The position numbers were made by a program, and so were the translations under genes. The notes beneath the pieces were generated by a model that was given only the letters and a program-made list of their open reading frames with translations, searched no databases and was not told where the DNA came from. From assembly GCA_030603605.1 (NCBI GenBank), contig JAUVXN010000051.1, positions 1 to 8,381 on the forward strand: a stretch of 8,381 nucleotides of DNA, read 5' to 3'. Shown here piece after piece: positions 1 to 5,726 of this stretch. The DNA is from Dehalococcoidales bacterium. GTDB lineage: Bacteria; Chloroflexota; Dehalococcoidia; Dehalococcoidales; RBG-16-60-22. Numbering within the stretch: the stretch's first letter is position 1; each line of letters starts with the position of its first letter.

Positions 1-558
1 CAGGGCATCGCCATCTTCCCTCATGTAGATGGCAGCAAAAGGTTTCCCAGCGTCTACGAGCTCCAAAGCAAGGCGGGCAAACGTCTCCTTAGCCCGTTTG
101 AGAGCATTCTCCCGGCTATCACTTTCGATAAATCTAAATCTAAAACCGCAGTTAAAGGCTTCCTGGAACTCAGAGAGGGAATCGGTCGAGAAGCCCACCA
201 CCTCGGTATAGCCCCAGTATGTCCCGCCCTTGCTCCACACCTCCGGTCCGAGCTCCTTGGCACTGAGGCAGGCAAGAGTGAAGACCTCTTTACCGGCAAG
301 CAACCCCGCATTTTCTAGGTCAATCACGGCCTTTTCATCCTGGCCGATAAGGGCACCTTCATCACCATGGTCGTAAAATATAAATAGCTCTACCCCCTTC
401 GCCAATTCCCTTGCCACCTTTGCTCTTATTGCATCGGCCTCGGCCAGCTCAATAACAGAAATACCCGCCTGCCGGCACCACTGAAGGATTTCACCAGCGA
501 AGGCGAAGCTATGCTGAGTGGGTTCATCAAACCTGGGACGGCAAAGTATAGCTTTCAT
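1..558 (-). CDS. Caspase-like (clan CD) cysteine protease-like protein, 3' end cut by window
   Basis: The frame is open for 186 codons from ATG at 558 to the window edge with no stop, so the C-terminus is missing. The centre has the layout of caspase-fold (clan CD, C25/CHAT-like) proteins. A hydrophobic strand (LFIFY, residues 58-62) leads to Asp-His-Gly at 63-65. A second strand (VFTLA, 92-96) leads to Cys97 in 'ACLSA', followed by 'LG', 'GG', and 'YWGYTEVVGF' at 114-123. In this fold the His and Cys form the catalytic dyad; here they would be His64 and Cys97. A charged helix follows at about 145-170. There is no signal peptide or membrane segment, so it should be cytoplasmic. The start overlaps the TAA of the preceding gene by one base and has AAGGAG five bases upstream, implying coupled translation. 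Fold assignment is fairly secure; peptidase activity, substrate and role (host killing, lysis timing, virion protein processing) are unknown. Confidence 0.8.
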   Translation of the reverse strand, partial: MKAILCRPRFDEPTQHSFAFAGEILQWCRQAGISVIELAEADAIRAKVARELAKGVELFIFYDHGDEGALIGQDEKAVIDLENAGLLAGKEVFTLACLSAKELGPEVWSKGGTYWGYTEVVGFSTDSLSEFQEAFNCGFRFRFIESDSRENALKRAKETFARLALELVDAGKPFAAIYMREDGDAL

Positions 559-788
559 TACTTCTCCTTCCCAAACAGCTTTTCCCGGCCCCGGTTTTCA
601 ATTAGCACGGCCAGCTCCAGGTAGTGAGTAACGACAAACGTCTTGAATTTCTTGTCGTTGTCCAGCTTCCGGATTACATCCTCGGCAGACAGGCTCTCCT
701 TCCCCCTCACCAGCCGCCACGAAGGATTATTGTGGGAAACCTCGATTAGGGTCTTCTTGATTGCTGCGATAAGCTCTTTCTCACTCAT
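558..788 (-). CDS. Small charged hypothetical phage protein (76 aa)
   Basis: This is a soluble, Lys/Glu-rich protein without signal peptide or membrane segment, predicted mostly helical. The C-terminal half has a hydrophobic patch ('FVVTHYLELAVLIE', residues 51-64) followed by the basic end 'NRGREKLFGKEK'. The start is well supported by AAGGAGGG four bases before ATG. The gene lies 15 bp after the second holin-like gene, and its stop codon overlaps the start of the caspase-like gene by one base. Position suggests membership in the lysis or late-effector cluster, perhaps as partner or regulator of the caspase-like protein. That is only inferred from coupling. I do not recognise a named family. 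Confidence 0.75.
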   Translation of the reverse strand: MSEKELIAAIKKTLIEVSHNNPSWRLVRGKESLSAEDVIRKLDNDKKFKTFVVTHYLELAVLIENRGREKLFGKEK

Positions 789-803
789 CTTCCCTCCTTG
801 TCT

Positions 804-1052
804 CTATTGTATCAGATTAAACATTTGTAGCATAAACAATAAAGCTACTCCAAGGCCAAAGCCTATTAACCAGCCGAATATATCCAAGTAGGCGCCGTCC
901 TTAAGTCGGTAATCCTGTTGAAGCTCGTAGATAAAGAAACCAGCGAAAAAAAGGACGCCAAAAACTATCCCCACATAAAGGCAGAAAACGTTAAAAATCC
1001 CTACAGGCACGTGCATTAGAGCCCTGGAGACCTTCTGCTTGGTACTTACCAT
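804..1052 (-). CDS. Holin-like small membrane protein (82 aa, two TM helices)
   Basis: Two hydrophobic helices are visible at about residues 16-43 and 58-79. They are joined by a short polar stretch with 'YELQQDYRLKDGAYLDIFGWLIG'-type character (residues 42-64). The N-terminus is basic (KQK, R10) and the C-terminus very short. The size, two-helix hairpin and position after tail genes fit a phage holin or holin-like protein, which would permeabilise the inner membrane at the end of infection. The ATG lies four bases after the stop of the preceding membrane protein. It uses a G-run Shine-Dalgarno that overlaps the last Gly-Gly codons of that gene. Alternatively it could be an antiholin or an unrelated phage membrane protein. 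No endolysin is visible in the window. Confidence 0.72.
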   Translation of the reverse strand: MVSTKQKVSRALMHVPVGIFNVFCLYVGIVFGVLFFAGFFIYELQQDYRLKDGAYLDIFGWLIGFGLGVALLFMLQMFNLIQ

Positions 1053-1055
1053 CGA

Positions 1056-1271
1056 TTACCCCCCCTTCTGGGCGGCTCTTCCGCCGGCATAGACGCCAAG
1101 CATAGTCAGTCCAGCACCCACCACGCCAAAGACGACATATTTAGCCATCTCCGCATCGGCAAACTGCTGCGCTAGCCAGATAGTCAGCCAAATCAGAGTG
1201 CCCGCCAAGGCAAACTGGATAGCTGGTCTGACTAGTCCCCGGATAAAATCGAGCACGCTATTCGCATCCAT
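1056..1271 (-). CDS. Holin-like small membrane protein (71 aa, two TM helices)
   Basis: The protein has a short amphipathic N-terminus ending in 'RGLVRP' (residues 11-16), TM1 at about 17-37, a short charged turn (ADAEMAK, 38-44) and TM2 at about 45-63. It ends in a basic, Gly-rich tail (GGRAAQKGG). The 'VRP' motif before the first helix and the Gly-rich end after the second are common in small phage holins. Start choice is firm: AAGGAGGTGA lies four bases before ATG. It opens the membrane-protein pair that ends the structural region, and its last two Gly codons supply the ribosome-binding G tract for the next gene. The likely role is holin, or one half of a holin/antiholin pair. Identification rests on topology and context, not on a recognised family signature. 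Confidence 0.72.
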   Translation of the reverse strand: MDANSVLDFIRGLVRPAIQFALAGTLIWLTIWLAQQFADAEMAKYVVFGVVGAGLTMLGVYAGGRAAQKGG

Positions 1272-1300
1272 TGCTTCACCTCCTTACTTTCATAATCTCC

Positions 1301-1322
1301 CTCAGTCCCCTTGAGGACTGAG
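1301..1322 (-). promoter_or_regulatory. Intergenic hairpin between tail gene and holin-like gene
   Basis: A perfect 8-bp inverted repeat, CTCAGTCC (1301-1308) and GGACTGAG (1315-1322), has a 6-nt loop. On the transcript the loop reads TCAAGG. It begins two bases after the stop codon of the 371-aa gene and lies upstream of the holin-like gene's Shine-Dalgarno sequence. No U-run follows the stem, so it is not a classical intrinsic terminator. It may protect the mRNA 3' end, direct processing, or tune expression between tail and lysis genes. Confidence 0.6.
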
Positions 1323-1324
1323 TA

Positions 1325-2440
1325 TTATGCTGAAACCACTCCCTTCACCTCGGCTATGTTGAAAAAATCAACTCCCATTACCTTGGCCGGGTTGGTTACT
1401 CCGCTTATCTTTCCTGTCCAGCCCGCCGCCTCCCCCTCCCCATAGAGGGAGAAGTCTTGATCAGCCCTGGTGCTAAAAGATTCTGAGTCGGAGGGGTCTA
1501 TACACTCACCCAAAAACCACCAGTGACCTGCCCCACCCCCATTTGGAGTGCTATCGCACTCAATTCGTGTGCTAGCTGCGCCACTTTTGTCGTGACAACC
1601 CCAGTAATCGCCGCTTTCTATGTTAATCGTTAAACCAAATTGGGTTCGCTTAGAACCTACGGCTATATCCCCGATACTTTCGGAGTCCCGAACAGTTAAG
1701 ACTGGGTTACCATAAAATGCACCTATGAAGATGTTGGTTGCTGCGGTCTTTTCAGCAAGCCATATCGCGTTGCTCGTTATTTCCCCAGAAGCATTGGCGG
1801 GGTTCGCCTGGGCAACTATTGTATGGTCTTCTATGCCCCACCCAGCTTCTCTGTCAATAGCTGCTGCGCCAACATCAATAGTATCAGGCTTGACATCCAG
1901 TATCTTACCTTCACCATCAAGCTCTCCACCCAAGCCCTTGAACCTGTTATTAGTTTCGGTGATTAACCCCTCGGCGTTGTAGCCCTTGGGCAGCACCAAG
2001 CCATTACCCAGCCTCTCACGGGCAGCCATCATCTTGCGGCATTTAGAAAAGCCTTCCCGTTCCAGCTTCCCACGCTCAGCTAAGAACCTATCCGCGCTGG
2101 TTAAGACATCGGGGGTAAATATGCGCTGTATCTCGGCTTCTAGCTTAGGAAGAGTAGTATTAGCGTCTATCCGTATGAAGTGAGTGAAGGCGGAATTAAG
2201 AACCATCTGGGTGGACAGGCTCTCAAGCCACGCCAGATAAGCAACTTTGTCCAGAGGCTGTCCTTTGTCGTCTACCTGTCCAGGGTAACCACCTTCGGGG
2301 ATAATGGGCTTCTCTACATACTGAACCGCATAGCACTTATCGCTCTCATCGGGATAAAAATCTATTCCTGCTTTGAGAACAGCATCGAGCATCCTCTTAT
2401 TAACCTTGATATGAGAACCTGCAAATCTAATTTTAGCCAT
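1325..2440 (-). CDS. Probable tail or adsorption structural protein with C-terminal beta domain (371 aa)
   Basis: Residues 1-110 are mixed alpha/beta. A helical segment at about 112-145 ('SADRFLAERGKLEREGFSKC', then 'MMAARERLGNGLVLPKGY') follows, then a long beta-rich region at about 185-335 with alternating hydrophobic residues and Gly/Ser/Asp turns. That region includes 'IVAQANPANASGEITSNAIW', 'GLTINIESGDYWGCHDKSG' and 'DQDFSLYGEGE', a style seen in phage surface or adhesion modules. The C-terminal tail is 'GKISGVTNPAKVMGVD'-like. ATG is preceded by AGGA seven bases upstream. It is the last large gene before the holin-like genes, where receptor-binding or accessory tail proteins often sit. 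I do not recognise a named family. A role in tail fibre or host contact is inferred from fold style and position. Confidence 0.65.
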   Translation of the reverse strand: MAKIRFAGSHIKVNKRMLDAVLKAGIDFYPDESDKCYAVQYVEKPIIPEGGYPGQVDDKGQPLDKVAYLAWLESLSTQMVLNSAFTHFIRIDANTTLPKLEAEIQRIFTPDVLTSADRFLAERGKLEREGFSKCRKMMAARERLGNGLVLPKGYNAEGLITETNNRFKGLGGELDGEGKILDVKPDTIDVGAAAIDREAGWGIEDHTIVAQANPANASGEITSNAIWLAEKTAATNIFIGAFYGNPVLTVRDSESIGDIAVGSKRTQFGLTINIESGDYWGCHDKSGAASTRIECDSTPNGGGAGHWWFLGECIDPSDSESFSTRADQDFSLYGEGEAAGWTGKISGVTNPAKVMGVDFFNIAEVKGVVSA

Positions 2441-2451
2441 CAGCTAATCCT

Positions 2452-2469
2452 CAGTCTCGCTACAGACTG
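2452..2469 (-). promoter_or_regulatory. Intergenic hairpin before the 371-aa gene
   Basis: A 6-bp inverted repeat, CAGTCT (2452-2457) and AGACTG (2464-2469), has a 6-nt loop. It lies in the 35-bp gap between the 173-aa and 371-aa genes and directly abuts the AGGA Shine-Dalgarno of the latter. It could modulate access of ribosomes to that start or mark an mRNA processing site. It has no U-tract and is short, so chance cannot be excluded. Confidence 0.4.
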
Positions 2470-2475
2470 CTTCCC

Positions 2476-2997
2476 TCAGGCGCTAATCTCCACCAGCTCA
2501 AGGCTCGGGCAGAGATATATAATATCAGCGGTTAGGGCCACTCCCAGAACCTGTACCTGGTCGCCGGCTCCCGCAGGGGCAGTCTGGGTCATTCCTCCTA
2601 CGGTGCCTCCAGTTCCTTCATCGGCATAAAGGAGACCACCAATAGTCCAAGTCCAGGCATCCTTCCTGACAAAGCCCATAAGCAGGAATACACCGCTGGC
2701 CTCGGCGGTGATGGCTGCCGTTGCTATAACTATAACCGGCATGGTGGCGACAGCATCGGCATCAGCTTTCCAATACTTGCCATCGTTCTTTAAGTAGCAG
2801 ACATCAAACTGGGCAAGGTTCTCGCCGGCCGTCCCGTCGCAGGTGGTGCCACACCAGGTAAGGTCGGAGGCTAGAGCCTCCTCAATTTTAATACCAGCGA
2901 CAGAGACAATGACGCTATGCTCACCTATATGGATTTCCTTCAGGTGAACATCTTTAAACAGCCAATTGACAAATTTACTCTTGAGCTTTATTAACAT
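2476..2997 (-). CDS. Phage fibre-type virion protein sharing the N-terminal module of the 449-aa tail fibre (173 aa)
   Basis: Residues 4-26 ('LKSKFVNWLFKDVHLKEIHI' and onward) match residues 27-49 of the neighbouring 449-aa fibre protein in the pattern LK-x-KFV-x-WL-x-KDVH-x4-IG-x-H. This suggests a common anchoring module. The remainder (about 45-173) is a beta-rich domain with 'DGKYWKADADA', 'GFVRKDAWTWTIGGLLY' and 'QVLGVALTADIIYLCPS'. That style is common in small phage fibre or decoration proteins, where trimers form a surface knob. The start overlaps the 449-aa gene's stop by 7 bp, and its Shine-Dalgarno (GGTG) is weak, so translation probably depends on coupling. Likely an accessory fibre or decoration subunit on the same attachment site as the 449-aa protein. 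The shared module is directly visible; the attachment role is inferred. Confidence 0.7.
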   Translation of the reverse strand: MLIKLKSKFVNWLFKDVHLKEIHIGEHSVIVSVAGIKIEEALASDLTWCGTTCDGTAGENLAQFDVCYLKNDGKYWKADADAVATMPVIVIATAAITAEASGVFLLMGFVRKDAWTWTIGGLLYADEGTGGTVGGMTQTAPAGAGDQVQVLGVALTADIIYLCPSLELVEISA

Positions 2998-4340
2998 TTC
3001 ACCATTCTAAACTTACGACCTGAAGGGCTCACTAGGACAACACCATATTTCTCGTCCTCTGTCAGACGAAAGCCGTTTTTGAAACCGATGTCACCGACGT
3101 TTAGCACGGTCGGGCTTAGGGTTTCCCCGGCGTGGTCGTGGGTGGTAGGTGTCCTGGCATTCGTGTTCCTCGGGTCCTCATCGGTTACGAACTTGTTGGC
3201 CGCCCCCGGAGTTCCGCTTGTCCCACCTAGGGCACTCTTCTCACCGGCAGCGGGGTCATTGACGTTGCTATGGTGGTCGGTTTCCCCAACCCCGGTCAAG
3301 GAGCCGTGGGCTCTCTCGGTCAGGTTGGCCAGGGTATCATGGGGCACCACAGTCCCCAGCGGGTGCCTGCCAGTGATGTCGTGCCTGGCCTCATTTAGAT
3401 ATTGGGCATGGTCATCGTCGTCTTTCCCTACAAGGTTACCATGGTCAATGGTGCTGCCGAAGGCAACCCAGGCTGTCCCGTTGTAGTTCTTCTGACTGCC
3501 CACATCCTCAATCCAGACCGCGAAGCCCTTATTCGGCGTGGTGAAATCCCAGGATGTGCCGTTCCACTCGGCTATGTCCTTCTCATGCCCTACCCAGTCA
3601 CCGGTAGCAGTGGCTATAACCAGGTATCTATTCCCGGTTGTCGGTGTACCTGGGGGGTCGGCCAGCTCATCGAGAACGCTGGGCTGCCAGTCAAGCCCCT
3701 GCACCTTGCTATCGACATAACCCTTCGTGGCCGCCCCACCTAGCGTGGTGGGTGTGGCAAGGCCGGTTAGCTTCTTTCCACCCATTGCCTGGTCACCGGT
3801 AAAAGCTACCGAACCATCTTTCTTGATAACCTCGGCTTCGTTAGCCAAATCAGCATCGCTGACTTTTGCGTTCAGGTTGGCCAGGGTATCGGCGCCATGC
3901 TCCGCTCCAGCAAGATTATGGGTATTCGGGTCACGCTTGTCGGTGGTCTTATCGAGAGTCCCATCGCTAACCTTGGAATTGAGATTGGCCAGAGTATCGG
4001 GATTGTGCTGAGCGCCGGCAAGGTCGTGAGCTCCTGGTGCTGCCCCCTCACCAACATCCTTAGGCCCTGTGTTGTCACGGAACCTCAGCTTATGTGATAC
4101 CCCAGCTTTGAACCACACCCACCCCTCGGCAGGTGTCCCCGGGTCAGTGGCTATGGGGTTCATTTTGATGATGTCGTTCTCAAGGACAGTGGTATGGTCG
4201 CCGATGTAGAGCTTGTCAATATGGACATCCTTGAGCAACCACCTCACGAATTTCTGCTTTAAGCCAGGCTTGTGTCCGTTGCCTCCTGTTTTCACTTCCT
4301 CGTTTACCTCTTGTTTGGGGAGTTCTACTACCTTAGACAT
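2991..4340 (-). CDS. Phage tail fibre protein with internal repeats and DUF2793-like region (449 aa)
   Basis: Several tail-fibre signatures are visible. A basic/hydrophobic anchor (residues 27-49) is shared with the next gene. Two His/Asp-rich repeats lie at about 104-130 and 140-165 ('LAGA-x-H' then 'DTLANLN-x-KVSD'), with a third DTLANL at 335-340. 'KKLTGLATPTT' and 'ATKGYVDSKVQGLDWQ' (189-219) are typical fibre shaft or linker sequence. A DUF2793-like segment lies at about 228-293 (NRYLV, TGDWVGHEKDIAEWN, W-x-F-x-TPNKGFAVWIED, YNGTAWV). 'GKDDDDHAQYLNEARHD' (305-321) is a frequent phage fibre motif. The C-terminal block (about 413-447) resembles that of the upstream 71-aa protein. AGGAGG lies six to seven bases before ATG, and the start overlaps the upstream gene by 8 bp. 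Expected role: trimeric host-contact fibre or fibre adaptor. I see no chaperone or peptidase domain at the C-terminus. Confidence 0.85.
   Translation of the reverse strand: MSKVVELPKQEVNEEVKTGGNGHKPGLKQKFVRWLLKDVHIDKLYIGDHTTVLENDIIKMNPIATDPGTPAEGWVWFKAGVSHKLRFRDNTGPKDVGEGAAPGAHDLAGAQHNPDTLANLNSKVSDGTLDKTTDKRDPNTHNLAGAEHGADTLANLNAKVSDADLANEAEVIKKDGSVAFTGDQAMGGKKLTGLATPTTLGGAATKGYVDSKVQGLDWQPSVLDELADPPGTPTTGNRYLVIATATGDWVGHEKDIAEWNGTSWDFTTPNKGFAVWIEDVGSQKNYNGTAWVAFGSTIDHGNLVGKDDDDHAQYLNEARHDITGRHPLGTVVPHDTLANLTERAHGSLTGVGETDHHSNVNDPAAGEKSALGGTSGTPGAANKFVTDEDPRNTNARTPTTHDHAGETLSPTVLNVGDIGFKNGFRLTEDEKYGVVLVSPSGRKFRMVKC
3320..3338 (-). repeat. Copy of intragenic fibre repeat (DTLANL-encoding)
   Basis: These 19 bases are identical to 3872-3890 in the same gene and encode the DTLANL core of the fibre repeats. 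A diverged third copy covers about 3983-3998. The repeats are coding and reflect the repetitive shaft of the 449-aa fibre. Identical stretches within a fibre gene can promote recombination that changes fibre length. Confidence 0.75.
3872..3890 (-). repeat. Copy of intragenic fibre repeat (DTLANL-encoding)
   Basis: This is identical to 3320-3338. It lies in the second of two adjacent 36-residue units of the 449-aa fibre protein (about residues 140-165). The first unit (about 104-130) is encoded around 3951-4031 and is clearly similar in protein but diverged in DNA. Confidence 0.75.
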
Positions 4341-4548
4341 TTTCCCACCTCCTTACGATATTTCCCTTTTCGTCCACCAGCGCGATTCCATTTTCAGTCT
4401 CAGTAAAACGCCATTTATTAGCAAAGACGACATCTCCAACCTCAACTTGGGTTACAGCTATAGTGCCCGCAAGGGCATCAGCACCACCCTTCTGATGTGA
4501 GGCCTGATGGGCTGCCGACACTGCCACTCCATTTATATAAACCGTCAT
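4333..4548 (-). CDS. Small tail-fibre-like protein sharing the C-terminal module of the 449-aa fibre (71 aa)
   Basis: The N-terminus ('HQASHQKGGADAL', residues 14-26) resembles the His/Gly/Ala-rich 'HASGGSDAL'-type repeats common in phage tail fibres. Residues 36-66 (VGDVVFANKWRFTETENGIA, then LV and G) align with residues 415-441 of the 449-aa fibre encoded next. The shared pattern is VGD-x2-F-x-N-x-(W/F)-R-x-TE-x-E, then LV, G and R. The gene begins one base after the upstream stop and uses a G9 tract as Shine-Dalgarno. It overlaps the 449-aa gene by 8 bp. It may be a short fibre subunit, cap or adaptor that co-assembles with the large fibre, or a remnant of fibre gene duplication. The similarity is visible; the function is inferred. 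Confidence 0.7.
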   Translation of the reverse strand: MTVYINGVAVSAAHQASHQKGGADALAGTIAVTQVEVGDVVFANKWRFTETENGIALVDEKGNIVRRWENV

Positions 4549-4549
4549 G

Positions 4550-5047
4550 CTACATTACCCCCCCCCACACACAGGCTCTAAAAGTAATAGTTACGGTCAA
4601 ATCCACAGCTGTAGCCCCAGTCCCGACCAGAGTCATTGCTATGGTCTTACCCGCTGCTAATCTAACAGCCCCAGTCCAAGCCACCTGTTTATCCTCAGCA
4701 TCAAGATTAGCCTGCACAGCATCGGCAGCAGATATAAAGGTAATTACCTTGCCAGCACCACCAAACACACCACAGCTAGTTAAGTCTCCTGTTTGGGCAG
4801 CATCGGCATGGATTACCACTGACTCAATAAGACAGGGCTGAGTGGTAATGGTAGCTAGAATAACATCACCGTCGTTGGCCGGTGAGGTGACTGAGATCTC
4901 TTTTATTTGCTTTCTCCCCATTGCTTTGGGGTCAGTATCGGTACCCACACCAGCCAGGTCATCATGAATATCATCCAGCCCCTTGGTCCTGGTGATAAGG
5001 TCGGCTATAGCGGTTAATACCTGTTTTACACTTTTAATTCCTAGCAT
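4550..5047 (-). CDS. Phage virion-type beta-rich protein (165 aa)
   Basis: A short N-terminal amphipathic helix (residues 5-21) and an Asp/Gly linker precede a beta-rich domain from about 45 to 160. The domain has regular hydrophobic/polar alternation ('ILATITTQPCLIESVVIHAD', 'GGAGKVITFISAADAV', 'GTGATAVDLTVTITFRA'). This is typical of small jelly-roll or beta-sandwich phage structural proteins, although I cannot name the family. GGAG lies seven bases upstream of ATG, and the gap to the preceding gene is 3 bp. Its last codons run through a G9 tract that doubles as the ribosome-binding site of the next gene. No signal peptide or catalytic motif is seen. A tail, baseplate or capsid-decoration role is inferred from context. 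Confidence 0.65.
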   Translation of the reverse strand: MLGIKSVKQVLTAIADLITRTKGLDDIHDDLAGVGTDTDPKAMGRKQIKEISVTSPANDGDVILATITTQPCLIESVVIHADAAQTGDLTSCGVFGGAGKVITFISAADAVQANLDAEDKQVAWTGAVRLAAGKTIAMTLVGTGATAVDLTVTITFRACVWGGVM

Positions 5048-5050
5048 TCA

Positions 5051-5704
5051 CTAGCTCCAGGCTAAAATCTCTGCCACCTTCGCAGCTTCATCACAGGCAA
5101 AATAGAGCGTTAAGCTGGCAGGTTCAATTAAATCTTCGTGGTGAAACCCATCGGCGCCGATGCTAAAATAGGGTTCAGTTGGTGCCGCGACCTTGCCAGT
5201 GACGAAGGCCATCCTGAAAGCCGTCCCGTCCCTGGTTTGGATGGTGTACTTCTTGGTGTTGGCCGGCAGCGCCTGGGAATACTCGGTATCAGCAAGCGTC
5301 ATTGTCTTATTGTAGATTACAGGCGTGGTCGCCTTATTGACTTTCTTGGGTAGTTCAGTTCCTACGTCAAGACCGGTCTGGGCGGTGCCACCCCACTTAT
5401 CAATATCAGCTAGGCGGAGTGTCATTCTAATCTCATAATGGTCATCAGCAACAACCGCTACAGCGATAGCAGGGAAGGTGAGAGTGTCAGCAGTATTTGA
5501 GGTTATGGTCACGAAATAATGCTTCCCATCGGCAGCATGGGTAATCTCAACTATGGCGTCTTTCCACTTATCTACTTCCCAGACTACATTGGTATCTTCT
5601 AAAGTGGTTGTAGAACCATCAGTAGCATCACCCGTAGCTACTGAGAATTCGGTAACCTTGGCGAGAACTTCTTCTAATACCCTCGTTAATACGTCTTCAA
5701 GCAT
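5051..5704 (-). CDS. Phage virion-type protein with two beta domains (217 aa)
   Basis: An N-terminal amphipathic helix (residues 1-20, 'MLEDVLTRVLEEVLAKVTEF') resembles the helix opening the next gene product (MLGIKSVKQVLTAIADLITR), suggesting a common docking element. The first beta domain, about 21-92, has 'TTTLEDTNVVWEVDKWKDAI' and 'FVTITSNTADTLTF', a pattern seen in many phage tail-associated proteins. The second, about 150-217, has 'KYTIQTRDGTAFRMAF', 'PYFSIGADGFHHED' and 'LTLYFACDEAAKVAEILAWS'. The start is supported by a G7 tract six bases upstream of ATG. No catalytic residues stand out. It is most likely a structural subunit of tail or baseplate; the exact position in the virion cannot be told. 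Confidence 0.66.
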   Translation of the reverse strand: MLEDVLTRVLEEVLAKVTEFSVATGDATDGSTTTLEDTNVVWEVDKWKDAIVEITHAADGKHYFVTITSNTADTLTFPAIAVAVVADDHYEIRMTLRLADIDKWGGTAQTGLDVGTELPKKVNKATTPVIYNKTMTLADTEYSQALPANTKKYTIQTRDGTAFRMAFVTGKVAAPTEPYFSIGADGFHHEDLIEPASLTLYFACDEAAKVAEILAWS

Positions 5705-5726
5705 TTAATGCCCCCCCTAGCTTCCT

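Noticed and set aside
54..311. Minus-strand open frame of 85 codons inside the left-edge gene
   Set aside because: It lies in another frame of the caspase-like gene. The long frame has the conserved motifs and a proper ribosome-binding site; this one has Arg/Ser-rich shadow composition.
1276..1293. Five-codon open frame (M-K-V-R-R) whose stop codon lies in the Shine-Dalgarno of the holin-like gene
   Set aside because: It could be read as a leader peptide, but AAGGAGGTGA naturally encodes R-R-stop in this frame, so chance explains it.
1301..1322. Intrinsic terminator between the tail and holin-like genes
   Set aside because: The stem is strong, but no U-rich stretch follows on the transcript strand, so I list it as a hairpin of unknown function.
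1325..2440. Diversity-generating retroelement target in the 371-aa protein
   Set aside because: There is no C-terminal C-type-lectin variable-region signature, no template repeat and no reverse transcriptase in the window.
2180..2629. Plus-strand open frame of 149 codons
   Set aside because: It runs antisense across two coupled minus-strand genes and the hairpin between them. It has no recognisable domain and lies in a window where all supported genes are on the minus strand.
3079..4097. Several plus-strand open frames (3079-3486, 3402-3743, 3538-3720, 3727-4011, 3897-4097)
   Set aside because: All are antisense shadows of the 449-aa fibre gene, caused by its repetitive, Gly/Asp/Thr-rich codons. 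Their translations are Ser/Pro/Val-rich without domains.
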